Assembly: GCA_011390435.1 (NCBI GenBank)
Contig: JAABSK010000186.1
Location: forward strand, 1-5,714
DNA: 5,714 nt
Reading direction: 5' to 3'
From: Desulfobacteraceae bacterium
GTDB taxonomy: Bacteria > Desulfobacterota > Desulfobacteria > Desulfobacterales > Desulfobacteraceae
How positions within the stretch are numbered: the first letter of the stretch is position 1; each line of letters opens with the position of its first letter. A program made the translations under genes and the position numbers. Under the pieces are notes generated by a model. It was not told the DNA's origin. It did no database searches and saw nothing but the letters and a program-made list of their open reading frames with translations. Positions 1-5,714 of this stretch are shown here, piece after piece.

Positions 1-1
1 T

Positions 2-646
2 GGCCATGCTCCCTTTTCCAATATGTATGAATCCCTGGTGTTTTTTTCATGGACATTGGCACTGCTCTATATTTTTGTTGAACTCAAGTACAAAGAGCAG
101 ATGATCGGGGTGTTTATCTCTCCTCTGGTATTTCTGGCCATTGCCTATGCATCGTTTGATCCGAGTATCAGCACAAAAATCTCTCCGCTGCTTCCAGCGC
201 TGAAAAGCAACTGGCTCATTGCACATGTGATCACCTGTTTTTTGGGGTATGCCGGCTTTGCACTGGCTTTTGGATTCAGCATCATCTATTTTATCAAGCC
301 ATCCAACCCGTCATCCACCTCCCTTTTTTCACGTCTTCCCTCCTGGGAGATCATTGATGAACTCACTTACCAGATGGTGGTTTTCGGATTTCTGTTTTTA
401 ACCATCGGTATTATTACCGGCTCTGTCTGGGCCAACTCTGCCTGGGGTAAATACTGGAGCTGGGATCCGAAAGAAACCTGGTCGCTGATCACCTGGTTTG
501 TCTATGCCATTTTCATGCACCTGCGAATGATGCGCGGATGGCATGGCAAGAACCTGGCATGGGTTTCTATTATCGGCTTTATCGCAGTTCTGTTTACCTA
601 CTTTGGTGTCAATTATCTGCTCAGCGGACTCCACAGCTACGCGTAA
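2..646 (+). CDS. ccsA: Cytochrome c biogenesis protein CcsA (System II heme lyase subunit), 5' truncated
   Basis: This is a membrane protein of the CcsA/ResC/CcmC family, which presents heme on the outer face of the membrane and, with CcsB/ResB, attaches it to CXXCH motifs of exported cytochromes. The frame is open from the window edge; residues before the first ATG (position 23) read GHAPFSN and run into MYESLVFFSW, a conserved internal stretch of the family, so ATG 23 is not the real start. About 214 residues are visible and I estimate 60-70 N-terminal residues are missing. The WWD heme-binding signature is clear (WSWDPKETW, 455-481). The three family heme-ligand histidines are present: one in NWLIAH (codon 224-226), one in MHLR (518-520) and one in the C-terminal GLHSYA (632-634). 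The visible part is hydrophobic with several membrane segments. It lies 193 bases before a multiheme cytochrome gene that would need such a ligase. Family assignment is secure; the name ccsA versus ccsB varies between annotators. Confidence 0.93.
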   Translation, partial: GHAPFSNMYESLVFFSWTLALLYIFVELKYKEQMIGVFISPLVFLAIAYASFDPSISTKISPLLPALKSNWLIAHVITCFLGYAGFALAFGFSIIYFIKPSNPSSTSLFSRLPSWEIIDELTYQMVVFGFLFLTIGIITGSVWANSAWGKYWSWDPKETWSLITWFVYAIFMHLRMMRGWHGKNLAWVSIIGFIAVLFTYFGVNYLLSGLHSYA

Positions 647-681
647 CCATTGCCGTCACCAGCGTGTTTTCTTAATTTATC

Positions 682-710
682 TTGACAAGAAATCCAGATA
701 TTAATATAGA
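682..710 (+). promoter_or_regulatory. Putative sigma70-type promoter of the qrc operon
   Basis: A perfect -35 hexamer TTGACA (682-687) is followed after 17 bases by TATAGA (705-710), which matches four of six -10 consensus positions. The -10 overlaps the AT-rich palindrome ATATTAATAT (698-707). Transcription would start near 717, giving a leader of about 120 bases before the qrcA start codon. It sits in the only long gap of the window, between the end of ccsA and the first qrc gene, where an operon promoter is expected. This is a sequence prediction only. Confidence 0.6.
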
Positions 711-732
711 TTAACGCAAATTTTGGACGGTA

Positions 733-763
733 TTGCAGGACAGTTTGGATGAATTGTCTGCAA
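733..763 (+). promoter_or_regulatory. Long imperfect hairpin or dyad in the qrcA leader
   Basis: The left arm TTGCAGGACAGTTT (733-746) pairs with the right arm GAATTGTCTGCAA (751-763) around a four-base loop GGAT. One G (738 or 739) is bulged and two pairs are G-U as RNA, giving about 13 base pairs. It lies downstream of the predicted transcription start, so it could act as an RNA stem-loop in the leader, or as a DNA dyad bound by a regulator. No poly-T tract follows, so it is not a standard intrinsic terminator. I do not recognise it as the site of a known regulator. Confidence 0.45.
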
Positions 764-772
764 ATGAAATTA

Positions 773-791
773 TCCGGGTATCTTACCTGGA
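773..791 (+). promoter_or_regulatory. Second compact hairpin in the qrcA leader
   Basis: TCCGGGTA (773-780) pairs with TACCTGGA (784-791) around the loop TCT. All eight positions pair, with one G-U pair as RNA. It begins nine bases after the preceding longer hairpin and is not followed by a T tract. Function is unknown; transcript stability or regulator binding are possible. Confidence 0.4.
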
Positions 792-810
792 CTATAAATG
801 GTTAACGAAT

Positions 811-831
811 CATCAACATTTTAAATTGATG
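811..831 (+). promoter_or_regulatory. Third hairpin, touching the qrcA ribosome binding site
   Basis: CATCAA (811-816) is the exact reverse complement of TTGATG (826-831), separated by nine A/T-rich bases. The last G of the right arm (831) is also the first base of the GGAG ribosome binding site (831-834), which lies five bases before the qrcA ATG at 840. The stem is AT-rich and weak, so on its own it would mask the site only slightly. It is recorded because it follows two other stem-loops in the same leader. Confidence 0.3.
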
Positions 832-839
832 GAGTTTTC

Positions 840-1511
840 ATGAGCGAATTAGAAAACAAAACTGAAAATGGTTCCACGGAAAGTGCAGGGGGACACGCGT
901 CCGGAGAAGTAAAAGATGACAAAGGGCTGGGGCTCGGTGTCATTTTTTTTCTTGTGGCATTTGTCACATGCTTTCTGGGCAGCACACTGCTGTTTCCCAA
1001 GCTGCTTTATTCGAAAAAAGAGCAGCCTTTTAATTTTGATCACCAGCTCCATGTCTACGAGGCAGGGGATTGTGACGCATGCCATTACTACCGGGATGAC
1101 GGTACGTTTAGCGGTATCCCCAAGCTTGCCACCTGTCTGGACTGTCACACCGAAGACCCGCTGGGCGGCACAGAGGATGAGGCAATTTTTGCAGAAGAGT
1201 ATGTTGCAAATGAAAAAGAAGTTCCCTGGTTTGTCTATTCCAGGCAGCCGGACTGTGTCTTTTTCTCCCATGCAGCCCATACCATCGCAGCAGAAATGGA
1301 CTGCGTAACCTGTCATGGCCATATTGGTGAATCAACCTCTTCAAGACCGTATGAAGAGAACCGGATCACCGGATACAGCCGTGATATCTGGGGTAAAAAC
1401 ATCTTTGGAATCAAGAAAAATTCCTGGGATCGTATGAAGATGGATGACTGCGCAGAGTGTCACAAAGAAGAAACAGGCCACCAGGGCTATTGTTTCCAGT
1501 GCCACAAATAA
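840..1511 (+). CDS. qrcA: Menaquinone reductase multiheme cytochrome c subunit QrcA
   Basis: This membrane-anchored multiheme cytochrome c is the electron entry subunit of Qrc; in characterised systems it takes electrons from periplasmic type I cytochrome c3. The 223-residue protein has an acidic N-terminal tail (1-28), one hydrophobic anchor (about 29-57) and a C-terminal heme domain that must lie in the periplasm. Five CXXCH heme motifs occur at residues 78-82, 99-103, 155-159, 204-208 and 218-222. Two FxHxxH stretches (H68/H71 and H144/H147), plus H161 and H214, can supply distal ligands for bis-His hemes. C139 is a lone cysteine outside any CXXCH. The anchor looks uncleaved. The ATG at 840 is preceded by GGAG (831-834) five bases away, and no upstream in-frame start looks better. 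It is the first of four closely spaced genes in the qrcABCD order. A generic cytochrome c3/c7-like call is the fallback; the context makes QrcA much more likely. Confidence 0.92.
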   Translation: MSELENKTENGSTESAGGHASGEVKDDKGLGLGVIFFLVAFVTCFLGSTLLFPKLLYSKKEQPFNFDHQLHVYEAGDCDACHYYRDDGTFSGIPKLATCLDCHTEDPLGGTEDEAIFAEEYVANEKEVPWFVYSRQPDCVFFSHAAHTIAAEMDCVTCHGHIGESTSSRPYEENRITGYSRDIWGKNIFGIKKNSWDRMKMDDCAECHKEETGHQGYCFQCHK

Positions 1512-1557
1512 AAACGCCTGAAAAACAAGAATTCAAAACTTTATAGAGGAATAATTT

Positions 1558-3687
1558 ATGAAAGTTGATAGAAGAAGCTTCTTGGGATTGGGAATTGGTG
1601 CAGTTGCCGGTATAGCAGTTTCTCCTGTCGGAATCAAACTGACAGACGATTCTTCCATCTGGACACAGAACTGGCCATGGACACCTGTCCCTGTTGACGG
1701 AGAAGTTACATACGAAAATTCAGTCTGCAGCCTCTGTCCTGGAAGCTGCGGTATTCAAGTGCGAAAAATAGATGACAGGCCTGTCAAGATTGAAGGGCTT
1801 TCCGGTTATCCGGTGAATGATGGCGGTGCATGTCTCCACGGCATTGCCGGTCTCCAATATCTTTATGATCCGGCACGGATCAAGTCGCCACTGATTAAAA
1901 AAGGCGATGCGTTTGAACCGATTTCATGGGACGATGCTGTCTCCTTGATCGCTGGCAGACTCAGTGACGTTCGAAAGTCCGGCGCCCCTGAAAAACTGGC
2001 CTGTATCACCGATACAGAACATGGAGCTGTTTCCGGATTATTCCAGCGTCTGCTGGAAGTTTTTGGTTCTCCCAATTTTTATACCATGCCCAGCCTGGAA
2101 TCCTATCTTGAAGTCACGGCTGCCAGCCTTCATGCAGAGGGCAAAACCCTTGCCTTTGATCTGGAAAACGCTGATTTCGTTCTCAGTTTTGGTGCAGGGA
2201 TTATTGAAGGGTGGGGCTCTCCTGTGGCCTGCTTTAAATCAAACGCCACACGAAAAGACCGGAATGCCCGGCTGTTCCAGATTGAACCCAGATTGTCCAA
2301 TACAGCAGCCAACGCAGACAAATGGATTCCCATCAAACCGGGAACTGAAGCAGATCTAGCCCTTGGATTGTGTGCGGTTATTCTGGAAAACAGCTGGTTT
2401 GACAGCATGGCCACTGCCGAGTTCAAAGGAGGGTTCAACCGATTGGTGGCGCATCTTCAAAGCGAATACACACCTGCCAGAACTGCCCGGATAACAGGTG
2501 TTAAAGAAGCGGATATCCAGATGCTTGCCAGGGAATTTTCCCGGGCAAAAATGCCGGTGGCTGTGTTTGGAAAAGGACGCGGGGACGGTGCACAGAGCCT
2601 GAAGGAGATGGCAGCGGTTCACACCCTGAACTGCCTGGTGGGCAATATCAATAAAAAAGGTGGTGTCCGGGTCATTGACACACCAAAATATCTTGATTTT
2701 CCATCAGTTTCCATGGATGCCACCGCAAGGGCGGGTCTTGCAGAAGCCAAACTGGGACCGTATGTAAATCAATTTTTCGAAGCGGTTAACAACGCCTCTA
2801 AACCGGCAGTTGAAGCACTTCTGGTCTATAATGCCAATCCCTGCTATTCACTGCATGATCCCAAACAGGTGAAACAGGCCATGGCCAAAATACCGTTTGT
2901 GGTAAGTTTTGCATCCTTTATGGATGAAACTGCCATGGCAGCAGATATTATCCTTCCGGTTCATACCTTTCTTGAGCGTACGGAAGATGTCCCGTCTCTG
3001 GCCGGTTATACTAAAACAGTCGTTGGATTGTCACGACCGGTGATCAATCCGGTTTTTGATACCCGAAATCCAGGTGATGCGGTTCTTCTGGTGGCAAAAG
3101 CGCTGGATGACAGCATTGCAGAAAATTTTGAGTGGAACAGCTTTGATGCATGCCTTAAAACGGTTGCTGCCGGTATCTGGAAAAATTTGTCCAGAAAAGG
3201 GTATGCCGTCGTTCCTGAGGACTTGTCGTTTGGATCGGAAGCTGTGAATGTCGGTTTTCTTTCAGCCAATCCCGAAACGGTGCAGGCTCAGGGAGATGAT
3301 GACCTGATCCTGATACCGGTTGACAACATGCGTCTGCTCAGCAGTTCAACAGCGGCTTCACCATTTGCCGTCAAAACGGTGTCAGATACTGTTTTGAAGG
3401 GCAGAGACACTGTGGTTGAAATCAACCCGTTGAGTGCAAAAGGCATTAAAGACGGCAGCTATGCCACCTTGACAACCGCCATGGGCACGGCCAGGGTAAT
3501 GGTCAGCCTCAACGAAGGCATCATGCCTGGTGTGATTGGGATGGTTGAAGGCCTTGGTCATACCTTTGACAATAAATTTGTATCCAACAAGGGTGTGAAT
3601 GTGAATGATTTAATCGGCCCGGTGCTGGAATCCGGTTCAGGACTGGATGCTGCCTTTGGAATTAAAGCAAAGATTTCCAAGGCCTAA
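1558..3687 (+). CDS. qrcB: Menaquinone reductase molybdopterin-oxidoreductase-like subunit QrcB
   Basis: This is the large periplasmic subunit of Qrc, a member of the molybdopterin oxidoreductase (CISM) family that works as an electron-transfer scaffold, not as a known substrate-reducing enzyme. The 709-residue protein starts with a twin-arginine signal (DRRSFLG, residues 4-10, then a Gly/Ala-rich stretch to about 25). A [4Fe-4S] motif follows with C57, C60, C64 and C92 (CX2CX3CX27C). The central molybdopterin-fold region covers roughly residues 100-530 and the C-terminal dinucleotide-binding-like domain roughly 590-705. In the segment that normally carries the molybdenum ligand (GSPNFYTMPSLES, 170-182) I find no Cys, and a hand alignment with PsrA/PhsA-type proteins puts E181 at that place. 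The Lys or Arg usually found two residues after the fourth cluster Cys is H94. Both fit a subunit without a working Mo site, as I recall reported for D. vulgaris Qrc. AGAGGA (1545-1550) lies seven bases before the ATG. The Fe-S partner is encoded 32 bases downstream and has no export signal, so it probably crosses the membrane with this protein. Confidence 0.93.
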   Translation: MKVDRRSFLGLGIGAVAGIAVSPVGIKLTDDSSIWTQNWPWTPVPVDGEVTYENSVCSLCPGSCGIQVRKIDDRPVKIEGLSGYPVNDGGACLHGIAGLQYLYDPARIKSPLIKKGDAFEPISWDDAVSLIAGRLSDVRKSGAPEKLACITDTEHGAVSGLFQRLLEVFGSPNFYTMPSLESYLEVTAASLHAEGKTLAFDLENADFVLSFGAGIIEGWGSPVACFKSNATRKDRNARLFQIEPRLSNTAANADKWIPIKPGTEADLALGLCAVILENSWFDSMATAEFKGGFNRLVAHLQSEYTPARTARITGVKEADIQMLAREFSRAKMPVAVFGKGRGDGAQSLKEMAAVHTLNCLVGNINKKGGVRVIDTPKYLDFPSVSMDATARAGLAEAKLGPYVNQFFEAVNNASKPAVEALLVYNANPCYSLHDPKQVKQAMAKIPFVVSFASFMDETAMAADIILPVHTFLERTEDVPSLAGYTKTVVGLSRPVINPVFDTRNPGDAVLLVAKALDDSIAENFEWNSFDACLKTVAAGIWKNLSRKGYAVVPEDLSFGSEAVNVGFLSANPETVQAQGDDDLILIPVDNMRLLSSSTAASPFAVKTVSDTVLKGRDTVVEINPLSAKGIKDGSYATLTTAMGTARVMVSLNEGIMPGVIGMVEGLGHTFDNKFVSNKGVNVNDLIGPVLESGSGLDAAFGIKAKISKA

Positions 3688-3706
3688 CATTCAAGGATAA
3701 ATTGCT

Positions 3707-3713
3707 AAAGAGG
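3707..3713 (+). promoter_or_regulatory. Ribosome binding site that sets the qrcC start
   Basis: AAAGAGG lies six bases before the ATG at 3720, a normal spacing. This favours ATG 3720 over the in-frame TTG at 3702, which has AAGGA (3693-3697) only four bases upstream and would add six residues (MLKRFL). The TTG reading is possible but less likely. Confidence 0.7.
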
Positions 3714-3719
3714 TTCTTA

Positions 3720-4583
3720 ATGAAACAAGAAAATAAAAAAGCCTATAAGTTCGGAATGGTGATTGATCTGGACAAATGCACCGGGTGTGGCTCCTGCATG
3801 GTTTCGTGCATGTCTGAAAACAATGTGCCGTTCAAGGAGGATGAATCCAATAAAAAGGACAGCATCAACTGGATGAATGTTTACAAATTAACCAATGGTA
3901 AATCCTTTCCTGATACTGAAATCGTTTATCTGCCAAGACCCTGCCAGCATTGCGGCGGCAAGGGGGACCATGGTCATTCTCCGTGTGTATCAGTCTGTCC
4001 GGCAACAGCAACCGATTATGGCTATGACACTGGAATCGTCAGCCAGATTTACACCCGCTGTTTCGGGTGCAGATACTGCATGGGAGCCTGCCCGTATCAT
4101 GCGCGGTATTTTAACTGGTGGGATCCGAAATGGCCGGAAGGCATGGAAAACTACCTGAGCCCCAATGTATCACCGCGAATGAGGGGTGTGGTTGAAAAAT
4201 GCAGTTTTTGTTATCACCGATACCAGGCCGCATGGGAAGTGGCATATGTTGAAGGGCGCGATGGTATTGAAGAAGCTGAATACCAGACAGCCTGCACCAC
4301 TGCTTGTCCTGCCGGGGCCATTGTATTTGGCGATCTTAATAATCCTGAGCACCAAGTTACCCAGATTGTGAAGCCTGATCCCCATCCAGATCCAAGAAAC
4401 AAAAATGTTGTGGGAAAATCCAGGAACCCGAAAGTTTTCAGGCTTCTGGAACGGCTGGGAACCAATCCCAAAGTGTATTATCTGTCTGAGCGTGAATGGG
4501 TCAGAAAAGCCGGGGACAATTATCTGGACGGTGAATGGGATAAAATTAAGAATCATCATGGGGCCACAACTTCCCATGGTTAA
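3720..4583 (+). CDS. qrcC: Menaquinone reductase iron-sulfur subunit QrcC
   Basis: This ferredoxin-like subunit of the DmsB/PsrB/HybA type passes electrons between QrcB and the quinone site at QrcD. From ATG 3720 the protein has 287 residues and sixteen cluster cysteines in four groups: C20, C23, C26, C30; C75, C78, C89, C93; C114, C117, C120, C124; and C161, C164, C192, C196. All four groups are complete, so four cubane clusters are possible, although one could be a [3Fe-4S] in the folded protein. The second group is CX2CX10CX3C, longer than the usual spacing, because of a Gly/His-rich insert (GGKGDHGHSP, 79-88). No signal peptide or membrane segment is visible; the protein begins MKQENKKAYKFGMVIDLDKC. 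Export by riding with the Tat-borne QrcB is the expected route, as for other enzymes of this type. The C-terminal tail (about 205-287) is charged and cysteine-free. It sits between qrcB and qrcD with gaps of 32 and 33 bases. A Psr- or Hme-type Fe-S subunit is the alternative if context is ignored. Confidence 0.92.
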   Translation: MKQENKKAYKFGMVIDLDKCTGCGSCMVSCMSENNVPFKEDESNKKDSINWMNVYKLTNGKSFPDTEIVYLPRPCQHCGGKGDHGHSPCVSVCPATATDYGYDTGIVSQIYTRCFGCRYCMGACPYHARYFNWWDPKWPEGMENYLSPNVSPRMRGVVEKCSFCYHRYQAAWEVAYVEGRDGIEEAEYQTACTTACPAGAIVFGDLNNPEHQVTQIVKPDPHPDPRNKNVVGKSRNPKVFRLLERLGTNPKVYYLSEREWVRKAGDNYLDGEWDKIKNHHGATTSHG

Positions 4584-4616
4584 ACCATCCGAAATCTATT
4601 TTAGGAGTGTATAAAT

Positions 4617-5714
4617 ATGGATTCTGCATTGATACCTGAAGGTGCTGAGCGCTGCTCATTTCCAAAGTTTGCCATTGGAATCGCAGTTGTCGGCGCGGTA
4701 TTACTCTGGGGCGTTTTTGCCATGGGCCTGATCTGGTGGAAAGGCCTGAACCAGACCAACATGAATGATTATTACGGGTTTGCCCTCTGGATCTGGGCTG
4801 ACCTGGCGGTTATTGCTGTGGGCGGCGGTGCCTTTTTCACCGGCCTGCTCAAATATATCTTTAAAGTGGATGAACTGAAAAACATTATTAATTTTGCCGT
4901 TATTATCGGTTTTATCTGTTACAGTTCGGCACTACTGATTCTGGCCATTGATATCGGGCAGCCGCTGCGGGGCTGGTTTATTTTCTGGCATGCCAATGTC
5001 CATTCCATGCTTACGGAAGTGGCATTCTGCCTGTCCTGCTATTTTGCCGTCCTCACCATTGAGTTTATTCCCAATATTCTTGAGAACCGGCAGTTGAACA
5101 AGGTCCCGTTTTTTCACCACATGGCCCATAACATGCACGGAGTGATGGCGATTTTTGCCGCTACCGGCGCATTTCTTTCCTTTTTCCATCAAGGTTCCCT
5201 TGGCGGTGTTGCCGGTGTCATGTACGGTCGGCCGTTTGCTGTCAGGGAAGGGCTGCTGATCTGGCCCTGGACCTTCTTTTTGTTCACCTGGTCTGCTGCC
5301 GCGTTTGGACCGTGTTTTACCCTGCTGGTGACCCGGATCACTGAGGCGGTTACCGGTAAAAAACTGGTAAAAGACAATGTGGTGCACCTGCTGGCCAAAA
5401 TTTCCGGGTGGATGATTTTTACGTATATCATTGCAAAAATTATCGATACCATTTACTGGGCAACCGTGACTGCACCGAGCCTGGGATTTACCCTCAGCCA
5501 TTTTTACACCAACAACAGTTTTTACGGCTACTGGATATTGATCACGGAAATTCTTGTGTGCGGCGTTGTTCCAGGCCTTCTTTTGATCATGAAATCTACC
5601 AGAGAGAATCCTTCGCTTCGCCTGCTGGCAATTGTTCTCGGCGTCATTGGCGTGTGTCTCAACCGATGGGTCATGGTGCTTCAGATCATGGCTGTCCCGG
5701 TGATGAGCTTTGAT
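4617..5714 (+). CDS. qrcD: Menaquinone reductase integral membrane subunit QrcD (NrfD/PsrC family), 3' truncated
   Basis: This polytopic membrane protein anchors the complex and forms the menaquinone site; the NrfD/PsrC family has quinone sites near the periplasmic face. The frame starts at ATG 4617 and stays open to the last base of the window, giving 366 complete codons with no stop, so the C-terminus is missing. AGGAG (4603-4607) lies nine bases before the ATG. I place membrane segments roughly at residues 20-41, 55-78, 90-111, 130-151, 172-191, 212-237, 262-281, 303-325 and 334-358, with at least one more probably outside the window. The family-like stretch LAIDIGQPLRGW (109-120) follows the third segment. 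Ionizable residues within or at the edge of segments include D62, D112, E134, H174, H191 and E311, of interest for proton or quinone chemistry. There is no signal peptide, as usual for the family. Its place directly after the Fe-S subunit matches Qrc. The family call is secure; QrcD specifically rests on operon context. Confidence 0.9.
   Translation, partial: MDSALIPEGAERCSFPKFAIGIAVVGAVLLWGVFAMGLIWWKGLNQTNMNDYYGFALWIWADLAVIAVGGGAFFTGLLKYIFKVDELKNIINFAVIIGFICYSSALLILAIDIGQPLRGWFIFWHANVHSMLTEVAFCLSCYFAVLTIEFIPNILENRQLNKVPFFHHMAHNMHGVMAIFAATGAFLSFFHQGSLGGVAGVMYGRPFAVREGLLIWPWTFFLFTWSAAAFGPCFTLLVTRITEAVTGKKLVKDNVVHLLAKISGWMIFTYIIAKIIDTIYWATVTAPSLGFTLSHFYTNNSFYGYWILITEILVCGVVPGLLLIMKSTRENPSLRLLAIVLGVIGVCLNRWVMVLQIMAVPVMSFD

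Noticed and set aside
639..680. Possible intrinsic terminator after ccsA
   Set aside because: ACGC (639-642) and GCGT (662-665) could pair and a T-rich stretch follows, but the stem is only four pairs with a 19-base loop, too weak to call.
770..798. Second promoter using TATAAA at 793-798
   Set aside because: The -10-like hexamer is good, but the best -35 at suitable spacing (TTATCC, 770-775) matches only three of six positions; the site at 682-710 is much stronger.
849..1322. Minus-strand open frame of 157 codons
   Set aside because: It is the antisense shadow of qrcA; its repeated Cys arise from the opposite strand of the heme-binding region and no coherent family is seen.
3702..3719. Upstream TTG start for qrcC adding six residues
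   Set aside because: ATG 3720 has the better-spaced ribosome binding site (AAAGAGG, six bases) and gives the usual N-terminus; the TTG start has a site only four bases away.
4932..5501. Minus-strand open frame of 189 codons
   Set aside because: It lies fully opposite qrcD, whose + frame gives a clear NrfD-type membrane protein. The antisense translation is rich in Gly, Lys, Gln and Pro, with no recognisable domain.
5408..5713. Plus-strand open frame of 101 codons near the window end
   Set aside because: It is an out-of-frame reading inside qrcD, which continues open to the window edge in its own frame.
840..5714. Alternative complex III (Act) or polysulfide reductase (Psr) operon
   Set aside because: In Act the molybdopterin-like and Fe-S parts are usually fused in ActB and more subunits follow. 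Psr lacks a multiheme cytochrome subunit and keeps a Mo ligand Cys. Separate A, B, C and D genes with a multiheme A fit Qrc best.

Overview
The window looks like chromosomal DNA from a sulfate-reducing or syntrophic deltaproteobacterium (Desulfobacterota). A Desulfobacterales member is my best guess, from gene content and moderate GC; the lineage is inference, not read directly. All genes are on the + strand, tightly packed, with no mobile element, CRISPR array or RNA gene that I can see.

Layout. Positions 2-646 hold the 3' part of a CcsA-type cytochrome c synthase gene (5' end outside the window). A 193-base gap (647-839) follows. It contains a good sigma70-like promoter (TTGACA, 17-base spacer, TATAGA) and a predicted leader of about 120 bases with three successive hairpins. 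Then come four genes in a row with short gaps (46, 32 and 33 bases) and good ribosome binding sites: a membrane-anchored multiheme cytochrome c (840-1511), a Tat-exported molybdopterin-oxidoreductase-family protein (1558-3687), a four-cluster ferredoxin-like Fe-S protein (3720-4583) and an NrfD/PsrC-type membrane protein (4617 to the window end, 3' end missing). This order and domain set matches qrcABCD, the menaquinone reductase complex Qrc known from Desulfovibrio vulgaris.

How they work together. In Qrc, electrons from periplasmic hydrogenases or formate dehydrogenases arrive through a soluble cytochrome c3, enter at the QrcA hemes, cross the Fe-S clusters of QrcB and QrcC, and reduce menaquinone at QrcD. 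The menaquinol then feeds sulfate reduction, in these bacteria usually through Qmo and APS reductase. The upstream CcsA protein belongs to the machinery that attaches heme to exported cytochromes such as QrcA, so the neighbourhood makes functional sense even though the promoter suggests separate transcription.

I do not see an undescribed system here. The points most worth a second look are the structured qrcA leader, the loss of the usual molybdenum ligand and electron-transfer Lys/Arg in QrcB, the five canonical heme motifs plus a lone cysteine in QrcA, and an enlarged second cluster motif in QrcC.
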